Shown one piece after another: positions 1-13,100 of a stretch of DNA of 64,000 bases. The position numbers and the translations under genes were made by a program. The notes under the pieces are model-generated. The model was not told where the DNA came from and did not search any database. It was given only the letters and a program-made list of their open reading frames with translations. The DNA is taken from contig OZ026515.1 of the NCBI GenBank assembly GCA_964019695.1, forward strand, positions 77,736,678 through 77,800,677, in the 5' to 3' direction. Within the stretch, counting starts at the first letter, position 1. Each line of letters opens with the position of its first letter. The DNA is from Loripinus fragilis. Its lineage: Eukaryota > Mollusca > Bivalvia > Lucinida > Lucinidae.

Positions 1-780
1 ATGTTTTGAACGTCTTATAGTTATAAAAGCGACATTACGATATATGATAGATGACATCATGAGAATCAAAGTGGCGACCGAATGAAGTCACGCCAGTTGG
101 TGCAGTGATTTATCAACCAATAAATCACTGAATTTAACCATTGGCTATGTAGGCAAGGTGTGTTAGAATAACCCATAAAGCGCCACCTATAATTTGCAGC
201 AGACAACAATTTCAAATTTTGCTGCTTTTTCATAAATACCAAATAAGGCAAGTTATTTCATGAAAATTTCATACCTTATTTTTTTCGAAAATTAGGAAAG
301 ATGTCGCAAAATTTAATTGCGGAGACATTTTATCAGGGTACACAGTACGTAGATTTAAAAATTGGTGTGTATCACTAATTTTTAATGCATACATGGTACC
401 CATAAGTCTGATCAATATTAGAATGCATACAGACCGATGGGATTGATTACAGTTTGGTGACCTTGACCAAATTTTCATGGTCAGTCTTAGACTTAAATTC
501 CACCTTAAAGCCAAATGTGCTTTTATGCTAAAGTAAGTTTCATGAAATTCAACCAACATTGCATTGGTTTATTGACATAACAATAGGACTGAATGAAAAA
601 TTGATCTGGATTTGGTAACTTAATTTTACTCAAACTTCAAGCTCACATCTGATCCCCTTTTTCTGACATATAACAAATGACCATTATTGAGGTTCTGGTT
701 ACGAAGAGATGTGACTTCGACTTGGGGGATATCTGCTTTCCCTTAAAGCTTAGTTATACATGTACTTTCTTTTGTTTCAG
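1..780 (+). other. LRRIQ3 intron with a dispersed repeat copy
   Basis: Positions 1-180 (GTGATTTATCAACCAATAAA, then TTTAACCATTGGCTATGTAG) belong to the same family as 54060-54300. The rest up to the 781 acceptor shows no gene or clear repeat. Confidence 0.6.
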
Positions 781-1104
781 ATATCCTCAGTTCCTGGCAT
801 TGCTTTCTGGTCTGGTCTACGACATCTGAAGTTCTTGCATCTCCATGACAACCCACTAGGCAAATATGAGAATCTGCAGAACCTGGCCACATGTCCAAAC
901 CTGATGGCTCTTACTCTGTTTGACACCCCTATCAGTCTAAAGAGGAACTACAGACATCATGTTGTTAACAGTATTTGGTCACTGAAGGCTCTGGACAGTC
1001 ATGTTGTTTCGGATGAAGAAATTATTGAAGATGCCATGTTTGGTGGCAAATTTGCCACAAAACATCCCGACTTCAAATGTACTTTGTTCTATCATACGCC
1101 ACAA
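781..1104 (+). CDS. LRRIQ3: LRRIQ3 exon: last leucine-rich repeats and cap
   Basis: The exon is 108 codons, phase 0 at both ends, with acceptor TTTGTTTCAG before 781 and strong donor GTAAGT at 1105. The protein reads LRHLKFLHLHDNPLGKYENL and then CPNLMALTLFDTPI, two LRR segments with the LxxLxLxxNP pattern. An LRRCT-like cap follows (HHVVNSIWSLKALDSHVVSD), as in LRRIQ3 and related axonemal-type LRR proteins. Confidence 0.9.
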
Positions 1105-4100
1105 GTAAGTTCTGTTTAGTGCCCCAACTTTGACCATTCCTAATTGAGTGTATAACCCTTTATATACACTAAACCAAAGTTATAAGTGGCCACTTTTCAA
1201 TTTCATTTTTCTGAATAAGCGCTAAAGATTTTGAAATGATTTTTTGCCCAAATATGTGCATTTTATGCAGTGCTTTGGAAGAGTTTTCTATCACTTCACG
1301 ACTTTGGGCTTCAGAAATGCAAAACTTTTTGAAGCAAATAAGCATTTTGAGTGCAGTTTTTATCGAATTGAAGTAAAGGTGATTAGTGATTACAAACCTG
1401 TCTAGCCAACTTGAAAAAACATCAAACACTCGAGTTTTGCTTAATATGACAGATTTTAAATATTTTTTTTAAAAAGCTCATTTTCTACATTTTCCGATAT
1501 TTTCGAAAATCATCAGCTGCACATACTAAAATCAATGTATGTGTTTTATTTCATGTGAAGATGTTTGACAAACACACTACCGCTTGATCAGCCCATTTTA
1601 TAACGATAAATTTTTCAAGACTTGTGTCCACTTCGGGTTTTAACATGAAACTTTAAAGATGATTTAAATGGCATATTTAAAAGATTTTTTTAAGTAAAAC
1701 AGTGAGGCCTATTTAAAATGAATAATCACTGAAAAATTCAATGCCCTGCTGCAGATAATAAAGCGTACAGAGCAATGCAAAGTTTGTATGCAAAATGCAT
1801 GTTTAAAACTAAAACTCTTTTATTAAGCTGCTGATAGTGGCTATCTTCATGTTAACGTAGAAGAGAAACAGAGAGTTCAATTCTCACAAAACCTTTGATT
1901 TTTTTTCATCTTATATCACAGCTGTTACTAATTAAAATATAAATGGATAACATATCTGAGGAATATTTTATTTCACACTAAAAAGTGTGATATTTTAACA
2001 TGAGGGTTAATATCCTTTACTCGGACTTCGTCTGTGAGAAATCTATCAGTCATTTTGAAATCACAAAATTTGTAGTCTCAACAAAGCCTTGGATTTTTTA
2101 TAGAATTAAAATTTTGTAAGAGCCATTTTTACTGTCTGAACAGGCGCAAAAAATGTAAGGTGGCCACTTATAACTTCGATTCAGTGTTGATTTTCAATCC
2201 TTACTAGACGTGATAATTCAAAATCCCACCTGATTGCTCTGAAACAGTTCCAACTTCAGTTAGTCACATTTTAAAGGGGTAGATTAATCTTTTGCTAGTG
2301 ACAACCAATCTTAATGACACTTTGTTCGGCAAGGTACTTGTGTTACAACAACAGTTCAGCAAAAAAATGCAGGAGTCATGAAATGTCCACTAACTTTTCT
2401 AAAGGTCCCTTAAAATCCAATTGCAGGGAGACATGGGTCCCCCCAAATGGAAGATCAAAGGGAAAACCCTGTAATATGAGTGACGTCAATATATATAGCT
2501 TATCAATCATAATATTTAAAATATGGGATTTATAAACTGAGGGAGGTGGAAGATCTTTGTTTGATTTGATTCTTTACGTCCCAGTCAACAATCTTTCAGT
2601 TATGTCGGGATGGGTCTTCCTTGGTTGAACCAGTACTAAGCTAAGATTAATATGTCTGGCTCAAGGACACAACACAGTGGCGCTGGTGAGGCTCGTACCC
2701 TTTGGTCTTGAGTAAAGCACTCTTCCCCTGAGCCACTGCGCTCCCTGAGGTTGAAGAAATGATAAAGAAATGAGTGCACAAGGAAGAGTTTCTTTATATG
2801 ATTTTCCACCACCCAAGGTTTTTAACATCCCATGTATTAAATAGATTCAATAAACTGTATATTACATGCATTCTGCTTGAACTGACTAAGCAAATTTGAG
2901 GAAAAAATGCTCCCATGCAATGTGGCAAACCTAGAGTATGGGTTCATGTCTCATTATAACCGGAGTAGTAATACACAGATGTTCCCTGGTGAAAGAATTT
3001 GAAGACTGCCATTTTGAAAATCCTCTTCCTTGAGTCCACTTCAGAATTTCAAACATATGTATTTTTCTGTTACAGGGGACGGCAACCCTGATGATTACTA
3101 TGTTTTATATGAAAGATCTTAATAAACCATGATTTTTGGTATCAGTTACATCTGAATCGGTTGAAAAATGTAGAAGTTGTGGGCGTTTGAACATTTACAA
3201 ATGGACTGTAATGGAAGCGGCCATACTGTAGGCTTAGTGACGTCACTCAGCCTAATTAAATATGCGTAATCAAAATAAAAGACAAACCAATGGATTATTT
3301 GCATTAATCTTTAATGAAACAATTTCCTTATGTATAAGGCTGCATATCTGCTGAATCACAGATGATGATATAGTAGTGATAACTATAAATTAAGCAGTAT
3401 AAAAAATTCTGAAAACTAATTAAATATTCAAAATGGCGGCTAAATGTCGGCCATATCGAATTCTTTAAGTGCCCATAACTTGCCCATTTTTCAACCGATT
3501 TGGATGATACTTGTATCAAAATTCATGATTAATAGAGCTCTTTCTGATAAAGCATACTTGTGATTAGGGTTGCTGTCTCCTTTAAGTGAATGAAAACCAT
3601 ATGTGGATATTGTTATCTGCAAACAGTATAAATGTGAATATATATGAGAGATACCAGAGAAAAAAGTTATTTGCAGTTCTCCAGGCATTACTCCTATTTT
3701 AGACATTGGTTCAAGTTATTGTAAGCCGTTGAAATAACCAAATAATACAGTCTCTACATCATACACTAGAACAAATATTGACTACATTCAACCATGCAAA
3801 CTCTGAAAGAATTCTATGAGACAGGAAAACCCAACTACATGCACTCTGCCCTCATACTTTACACAGATTAATTGTAAAATTAGGATTACTGTGAATTCAG
3901 AAATTTTCGCGAGGGCTTTATTTTCACGAAACTTCTCATATGTGAAGTTTCGTGAAAATTAAACCCTCTCAAAATGGCAAAATCACTCTGTCATTTACTA
4001 AGATAAAGGTAAATCATTCCTTAGTCGCGAAGTTTGAACATGCAAATATGTCTTTTAACGCTATTCACAAAAATAAAATAATCACGAACATTTCCGAATT

Positions 4101-7100
4101 TACATTATGTTTCTCCTTTCAGCATTACACTTTTAGTGAAGAGATGGCTCTACTTATACAAACCCAGATGAAAATTAACTATATACTTGCCCATCACTCA
4201 CCAGTTCTTATTGTACAGAAGTTTGTTCGAGGATTTCTAACAAGGAAAAGGTCAGTTTTCAACTAGTTTCTCACTCATGGTGGGATGTTTGTACAGTTAA
4301 ACCTGTCTTAAACGGCCACTCAAAAAGAAGACCAAAAATTGGTTTTCAAGACAGATTATTGCTTAATGCAGGTCAAATAAAAGTATTGCAGAATGCTCCA
4401 AAAGAGCATTCTGCAATACTTTTGACCTTCATTAAGCTACCATTTGTCTTTAAGACCTTTGACTTTTCTATTTTTGATTGGCCGCTTAATACAGGTTTTA
4501 CTGTAACTGGGCAAGACTCAAATCAGTCTGCTAGGGGACAGAGCAGGATGAGGAATCACATGTTTTAGCTCACCAGAGCCATACGCTCAAAGTGAGCTTT
4601 TGTGATCCTAAGATGTCCTGCCAGTCTGGCTGTGTGTCTGTCAACAATTTACTTTAAACAACATCTCTTAAACCATTTGGTGAAGTTTTGCCAAACTTCA
4701 CATTATGTTCATTGGGCAGTCCCCTTTCAAAGTTGTTAAAAAATTTCCAATTCATGCTGAATTCTGGTTGTCATGGCAATCCAGGGAAAAACTTTAAAAA
4801 TTTTATTGTTATAAACTACTCGGCAGATTTAAAAATAATTAGGTACAAATGGTCCTTGGGTGACCCTCAACCAAGTTTGCTCAAATTAATTTGATCCCTT
4901 GAAAAACATGGCTGCCAGGGACCATCTCAGTTATTAGCTGTGTCACTTTAGCAAAATGCAGGTCTAGTAGTGAGTCCACTCTGTCCGCAACACATTTGGG
5001 GTGCCTAGTTTGTGTAATCTGTAACTCCAAAAAGTTTTCATTCCTTTATATTCAAACTTTGCATAATGATTGTTCACTCATTGAACATGTGCACCTCCTA
5101 TTTTGTGCATATTTCATGAATATTTCACATTTTCCTGTCCAAAATGCTTAATGGTATCTGGTTTGTATAATCTGTTACTCCAATAGTTTTTATGCCCCCA
5201 AAGGAACTTTGGGAGGCATATAGTAATCGCACTGTCCGTCCATCCGTCCGTCCCGCTTCGTGTCCGGTGCATATCTCCTATATTCTTTGAGGTAGGAATC
5301 CCAAATTTGGTGTGTGGATGCATCTTGGGATGACTGAGTGTCGCATACCATTTTCGGGTCACCTTGACCTTTACCTCTGACCTAGTTTTTAGAATAATCG
5401 TGTCCGGAGCATATCTCTTATATTATTTGAGGTAGGAATCTCAAATTTGGTGTGTGGATGCGTATTGGGATGACGAAGTGTCGCGTTCCATAATAAGGTC
5501 ACTGTGACCTTGAACTTGACCTCTGACCTAGTTTCTAGAAACTGCATTGAGTCTGGTGCATATCCCCTATATTCTATGAGATAGGAATTCCATATTTGGT
5601 ATGTAAATTATCTTGGGATGGCGGAGTGTCACTGTGACCTTGACCTTGAACTCTGACCTAGTTATTAGAATAATCGTGTCCGGAGCATATCTCTTATAAT
5701 ATTTGAGCTAGGAATCTCAAATTTGGTGTGATGATGCATCTTGAGATGTCAAAGAGTCGCGTCCCATAAGTGGATCACTGTGACCTTGAACTTGACCTAT
5801 GACCTAGTTTTTAGAATTATCGTGTCCGGAGCATATCTCTCATATTATTTGAGGTAGGAATCTCTAATTTGGTGTGTGGATGCGTCTTGGGATGACAAAG
5901 TGTCGCGTACCATAATTGGGTCACTGTGACCTTGAACTTGACCTCTGACTTAATTTCTAGAAACTACATTATGTCTGGTGCATATCTCCTATATTCTTTC
6001 AGATAGGAATTCCAAATTTGGTGTCTAAATGCATCTTGAGATAACGGAGTGTCACACATACCATTTCGGGTCATTTTGACCTTGACCTCTGACCTAGTTT
6101 TAAGAATTTTTGTGTTTGGAGCATATTTCTTATATTCTTCGAGGTAGGAATTCCAAATTTGGTGTGTGGATGCATCTTGATGGCGGAGTGTCGCATACCA
6201 TTTTCGGGTCACCTTGACCTTTACCTCTGACCTAGTTTTTAGAATAATCGTGTCCGGAGCATATCTCTTATATTATTTGAGGTAGGAATCTCAAATTTGG
6301 TCTGTGGATGCGTATTGGGATGACGAAGTGTCGCGTACCATAATAAGGTCACTGTGACCTTGAACTTGACCTCTGACCTAGTTTCTAGAAACTGCATTGA
6401 GTCTAGTGCAAATCTCCTATATTCTATGATATAGGAATTCCATATTTGGTGTGTAAATGTATCTTGGGATGGCGGAGTGTCACATACCATTTTCGGGTCA
6501 CTGTGACCTTGACCTTGAACTCTGACCTAGTTATTAGAATAATTGTGTCCGGAGCATATCTCTAATAATATTTGAGCTAGGAATCTCAAATTTGGTGTGA
6601 TAATGCATCTTGAGATGACAAAGTGTCGCATACCATAATTGGATCACTGTGACCTTGAACTTGACCTATGACCTAGTTTTTTAGAATTATCGTGTCCGGA
6701 GCATATCTCTCATATTATTTGAGGTAGGAATCTCTAATTTGGTGTGTGAATGCATCTTGGATTGGGGAAGTGTGGCATACCATAATTCTGTCACTGTGAC
6801 CTTGAACTTGACCCCTGACCTAATTCCTAGAAACAACATTGTGTCTGGTGCATATCTCCTATATTCTTTTAGATAGGAATTCCTAATTTGGTGTCTAAAT
6901 GCATCTTGAGATAACGGAGTGTCACACATACCATTTTGGGTCATTTTGACCTTGACCTCTGACCTAGTTTTAAGAATTTTTGTGTTCGGAGCATATCTCT
7001 TATATTCTTTGAAGTAGGAATTCCAAATTTGATGTGTATATGCATCTTGGGATGGTGGAGTCTCACATATTATTTTTTGGCCACTGTGACCTTGACCTCT

Positions 7101-10100
7101 GACCTGGTTTTAATGATAATTGTGTCAGGAGCATATCTCTTATATTATTTGAGAGGGGAATCCCAAATTTGGTGTGTGAATGCATTTTGGGATGGTTGAG
7201 TGTCTTGTACCATTTACGGGTCACTGTGACCTTGACCTCTGACCTAGTTTTAAAAATTATTGTGTCAGGAGCATATCTCTTTTATTATTTGAGATAGGAA
7301 TCACAAAGGAAGTGTCACACATACCATTTCGGGTCATTTTGACCTTGACCTCTGACCTAGTTTTAAGAATTTTTGTGTTCGGAGCATATCTCTTATATTC
7401 TTTGAGGTAGGAATTCCAAATTTGGTGTGTAAATGTATCTTGGGATGGTGGAGTGTGTTGTCTCATTTACAGGTCACTGTGACCTTAACCTCTGACCTAG
7501 TTTTTAGAAAAATGATGTCCAGAGCGTATCTCTTATATTATTAAAGGTAGGAATCCCAAATTTGGTGGGTGGATGCAACTTTGGATGGTGGAGTGTCACG
7601 TACCATTTTTGGGTCACTTTGACCTCTGACCTAGTTTGTAGAATAATCGTGTCCAGAACATATCTCTTATATCATTTGAGATGAGAATCCCAAATTTGCT
7701 GTATGGATACATCTTTAGATGCTGATGTGTCCCGTACCATTTTTAGGTCACTATGATCTTGACCTATGACCTAGTTTCTAGAATAATCGTGTCTGGAGCA
7801 TATCTCCTATATTATTTGATGTAGGAATCCCAAATTTGGTGTGTTGATTCCTCTTGGGATGGCGGAGTGGTGCGTACTATTTTGGGTCACTTTGACCTTG
7901 ACATTGACTCCTGGCCTCATTTCTAGGTTTATCGTGTCTGGAGCATATCTCATATATATTACAGCTAACTTCCCTCAAATGTGTCTTATGCTTGACCAAT
8001 TCCTTTGGGGGCATTCGTCACGTGACTGTGACATTTCTTGTTATTCCTTTAAATTCAAACTTTGCATATTAATTGTTTACACATTGAAGATGTGCACCTA
8101 CTATTTTGTAAACTTTGCATAATGATTTTTCACACATTGAAGATGTACACCTTTAATTTTGTGCACATTTCATGAATATTTTCTCATTTTCAGGGGGTCT
8201 TGAACTTTAACAGACATTTTTTTCTATTCAAAATGCTTAGATGATGTCTGGTTTGTGTAATCTGTAACTCCAACATTTTCATTCATTTATATTCAAACTT
8301 TGCATATTAATTGTTTACACATTGAAGATGTGCACCTACTATTTTGTGTATATTTGATAATAGTTTATTATATTTTGGTGGTGTTGAACTTAGACATTAT
8401 TACTTCTACACCTACTTTGGAGTGCTTACATTGTGTTATCTGTAACTCCAACAGTTTTCATTCCTTTGTATTCAAACTTTGCATAATAATTGTTCACACA
8501 TTGAAAAGTGTGCACCGGCGATGCAGGTACAAAGCAGAGTTTGGTCTTGTAGGGAAAAGATAAAAAAATTCTTCTTGTCAAAAACTACTGTGCGGATTTG
8601 GAAACAATTTGGCACAAATGTTGCTTGAGTGACCCTCTACCAAGATTGCTGACCACCAGGGGGCCCCGCCAGTTTTTATAGGGAAAACATAGCAAAGTTA
8701 TTTTTTCAAAATCAACTGGGCCAATTAGGAAAAATTTGGCACAAATGGTACTTAAAGGTGACCATCTACCAAAATTGCTCGAATTAATTGTTCCATTGAA
8801 AAACATGGCCGCCTGGGATTTGTACCAGCAATTAGATTTGTTTCACTTTTGGTTTCCATTCAGATTCTACATCCTTTTTTTCCTCAACATTATATAAACT
8901 TTTCCATGTAAAATCTTATTGAATTCGCTGATCCATCAAGGATTCATAGCTGGATGTTGGACAGGTTAATGCTTTCCCTTGACCTAGTAAACAAGTCATT
9001 CTCAGATGAGCTACGTAGTGTACGAGGGCCCTCTTGTTTTGTGTTTATGCACTGCATGGATGGTGGGTTTCTTCCCATAAATAAACAGCATATTTTTGGC
9101 ATTCATATTCATCAATCCTAGAACCACTTTCCAACCCTATTTTTCTGAATCTATTGATACCATATTGATCTAAAAAGGAATTGCACTTGGAGCAAACACT
9201 CTGTCATAAAATGTCCATCTAAATAGCATTCAGGCCTTTAGATAAGAGTGTGTACAGTAAAACCAGTGCAAAACGGCTGCTCAAAAATAGACAAAACAAA
9301 AGCTGCATTAAGCAATAATTGGTCTTGAAAACCAATTATTCGGTCTTTTTGAGAGAGGCCGTTTTACACAAGTTTTACTGTAATTAATTTGTTTTCTTAT
9401 TTCTAAGCTGAAACATATGATGTGGGTACTCAAAAGTGGGTTCTTTTGAGAACCCAAAACAAATGTTTAAACTTATGGATAACAAAACAGTCACAATTTG
9501 ACTCACACAGTTTTGTTTATCTTGACCTATGAGTGTGATTATTGCATCAACGTTGATGAAAATTTCCAATTTTCATTTTACTATATCTTACTATATGCCA
9601 TGCTCATCATCTATAAAGTATATAGTTAAGTCTGATGTATGATGATTCAAATATTTGAAAACACATTGGTATGAACTGAGCATTATGTACTATATATTTT
9701 TTAAAACTTTTGTAAGAATGTGAGCCAGGTATTTTTCATTTATTTAAGAAACAGCAGTATAGGACATGGCATTATGTATGTATAAAACTGCAAAGACCCT
9801 ACTCCCCTTATAACTTTAAAAGTGAGTACTATAGTAAAGTGCTTGTTTATTATAGTGTCACCCCTATTGAAAGGGCCAGCCATTTCTGACTTATGAGACA
9901 CCTCAACTTGTCACATTTACTTCCCGAATCCCATCCTTTTGCCAGGCACCAGGCAGGCTAGGAATAGATAACCACTACGTTTAACTAGCTGGCGGCTCAC
10001 CAACCGGCCATATCAGAACAAACCCCAATGTCGCCGACACTGGGATTCGAACCTTAGATTTCCCGCTCCCGAAGCGGATGCCTTATCCACTAGGCTATCG

Positions 10101-13100
10101 GGACCGACTATATATAGCATTATAATTTTATACGAAAATTTCAAAGTAATCAGTAATTATTTGATTACATTTCTAAATTAATTGTAAGTGTAATCATTAC
10201 ATTTCTACAGGTCCTGTAATTGTAATGTAATTGTAATCATTGAGCACTCAAAGTAATTGTAATGTATTTGAATACTTTTCAATGTATTTGGCCCCAGGCC
10301 TGACTTCCATAAGTCTAAAAAGTGTGTATTTCCACTTTCTGCAGGTATGGTAAAGCTAGAAGGAGGCTGAAACTTCAATCCGCTGGTGGAACTGCTCTTC
10401 CAGTGATTCCGTCTGACCAGGTACCTCCCCCACCAAGTACCTCTCCTGCCTTTGGAAATACCCCCAGTGCTCACGAGATAGCTAGTCAGGATGTACCGAT
10501 AACAGAAGGGCTCACTATGGATTATGAGTCGTATGTTAAGAATCGAAGGCCAGAATCTTCAGCACCAAGTGAAGCAACATCGTATCAGCGCAGGGACCAA
10601 CCTGAGGTCATTGTTTCATTGTTACCCAATTATATACAGCATCAGCAAACAATGAAGGATCCATGCATTGGTGAAAGTTTTCAGGATTAATCCTGAATTC
10701 AGGATTTTGAGGCTGACTTTCCATAGGAAGTCAGCCTCAAAATCCTGAATTCGGCTTATTATAAAAGCTTCTCTAATTAGTTTTTGTATCATCTAAACAC
10801 AATTAATCATTTAAACTTGAAATTATTATTTTTTGTAGGCATGTTGTAAGTTTTAAAATTTGAATTTCTAAAGTTCAGGATTTTGGAAATTTTGAACTTT
10901 CACCCATACCAATGTGATATGGTAAAACATTCTGTTTATCACTCAGAAATAAGGCCCATATCTGGGTCTGTACTATTTTCATCTAGAAAGCCAGTTTCAG
11001 CAACAGAATTAATTTGATAATACCACCGAATCGACCATCCGAACTGAAGTCTTTTCACCCTTTGTGGCCACTTTTGTTGTCCTGCGCAGATAATTTTTGA
11101 CCCTTCTTAAGCGCAAAGTTGTTGTTTTCCTATATTGATATATATGGTAAAACCTGTGTAAAATAGCCACTCTCAAAAAGACCACAAATTTGTTTTCAAG
11201 ACCAATTATCGCTTAATGCAGGTCAAAAGTATTGCAGAATGCTCCAAGGGGAGCATTCTGCATAAAGCCAACTATAAAAATATTTTTGTTTCCCCTTACC
11301 CGACCCTGTTTTACCGGTATGGGTCGGTTTGTCGGAAACTTAAAATCTCAAATTGGATACCCATTAAACCTGTCTTAAGAGGCCACTCAAAAAAAGACAT
11401 CGCACAATGCAGGTCAAAAGTATTGCAGAATGCTCCTGCAATACTTTCGACCTGCATTTAGCGCCCATTTGTCTTAACGACCTTTGTGTATATCTTTGAG
11501 TTGCCGTTTTAAGCAGGTTTTACTGTATAGTCCTACTATAGGCAATAAAATTAAATACACAAACAATTTGCTAAGATTACACTATTTACATTGGACAATT
11601 ATCTCGGGTTGCAATGAAATTAAAAAAAATATTCTTGACTGAAAATTTAAATAAATTTTTTTTAGTAGGGCCTTTTTTCTATTTTTTTTTGATCCTTCAA
11701 AAAAGATGGCAACAGTTTTTCTTTTACATATATAAGGAAAATTTAAAAAAACTTCTTGTAAGAAACAACTGGCTTGATTTAAAAATAATTTGGTACAAAT
11801 TGTCCTTGCACAACTCTCTCCCAAGATTGTTCAAATTTTTCTGATCCATCAAAAACATGGCTACCAGGGGAACGGGTTTGTTATTCCTAGTCTGATAAGT
11901 AATTTTAAAATCAGAAAACTTAAAAGATCTTCTTGTTAAAAACTAATGGACTTGTATGAACACTGTTTAGCACAAATGGTCCTATGTTGAACCTCTACCA
12001 AGGTTGTTCAAATTATTCTGACCCCATTGAAAATTTGGCCACCAGGGGTTAGTTGTTTCTATATGTATATGGGATGATTACATCTTGTCAAAAACTATTA
12101 TTTGAAAATAGTTAGGCACGATTGGTTTTTGAGTGACCCTATACCAAGATTGTTCAAACTTTTCTGTTCTATCAAAAGACAAGGGGGCCAGGGGACTGGG
12201 CTGTTTTTATGTACCGGCCATAACAATGGCTGGGGCATTAACTGTTACCCCTGTCCATATGTCACACCGACGACATAGGCTCTCTAATTCCAATAGTTTT
12301 GATCAAAATTTTATGAAAATTGGTCACATTTTACAATACAATAATGTCTTCAAATTTTATAATGGTCGATATTGCACCATGCATTCAGGAGCTACATGTA
12401 TTTCCCTTTGTTCATTAAACTACACTATTTTGGGTGAAGTCTGGTCTCTAGATACAGTAATTTCAATCACAACTTTATGAAACTTGTAGACGGATGGCTG
12501 AGAATGGGTTTGCTCCCCCCCCCCTAGGGAATTTTGCAGACATATCCTATCTTGTAGAGAATTGAAAGCTGCGTCTTTTAAGAGATGTATGCACTCTGTG
12601 CGTTGGGGCGTTAGTCTGTAAGAGCCTGTAACATACGTTACTTTATCAAATTTAGAAAAAATAAGTTAAAAGTTTGGGCTACCAACAGAAGACTTTAAAA
12701 TATTTATTTTAAAAAAATATTCATATAATCTGCATACTGGGTGTCTGATCTACGTATGACAGGATTTTGAACAAAATCGCGGATCCATAAGGTGTCATAT
12801 ACGTTACATACACCAGATTAGCCCTTAAAATTTGCAAGTGTGGCTAACATCATTTACATTCACAACATCTCAGTGTAATTTGAAAAATATTTTTAGCCAT
12901 TTCTGATAAGCTTATGCAATTGGCTGATAGAAAAAACAAAGTTTGCTTCTCTATCTTTAATATTTTGTCTGTAGTGAGCAATTTAACAACCCTACCCTTA
13001 CCCCAGTTTTAAAGAGAAAAGTTTGGTATTAAAATTCAAGTAAAAATATTTTAAAATATTTGCAGCTGATGAAAATCTTACATAGTTTTGGATTTTATTG

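Noticed and set aside
5114..7466. Minus-strand ORFs with repeated HPHTKFGIPTS-like sequence
   Set aside because: They arise from the ~145-bp core repeats of the pearl-like element and are interrupted in every unit.
10034..10107. Functional tRNA-Arg gene on the minus strand
   Set aside because: A and B boxes are good, but the acceptor and T stems do not pair properly and SINE body sequence follows directly.
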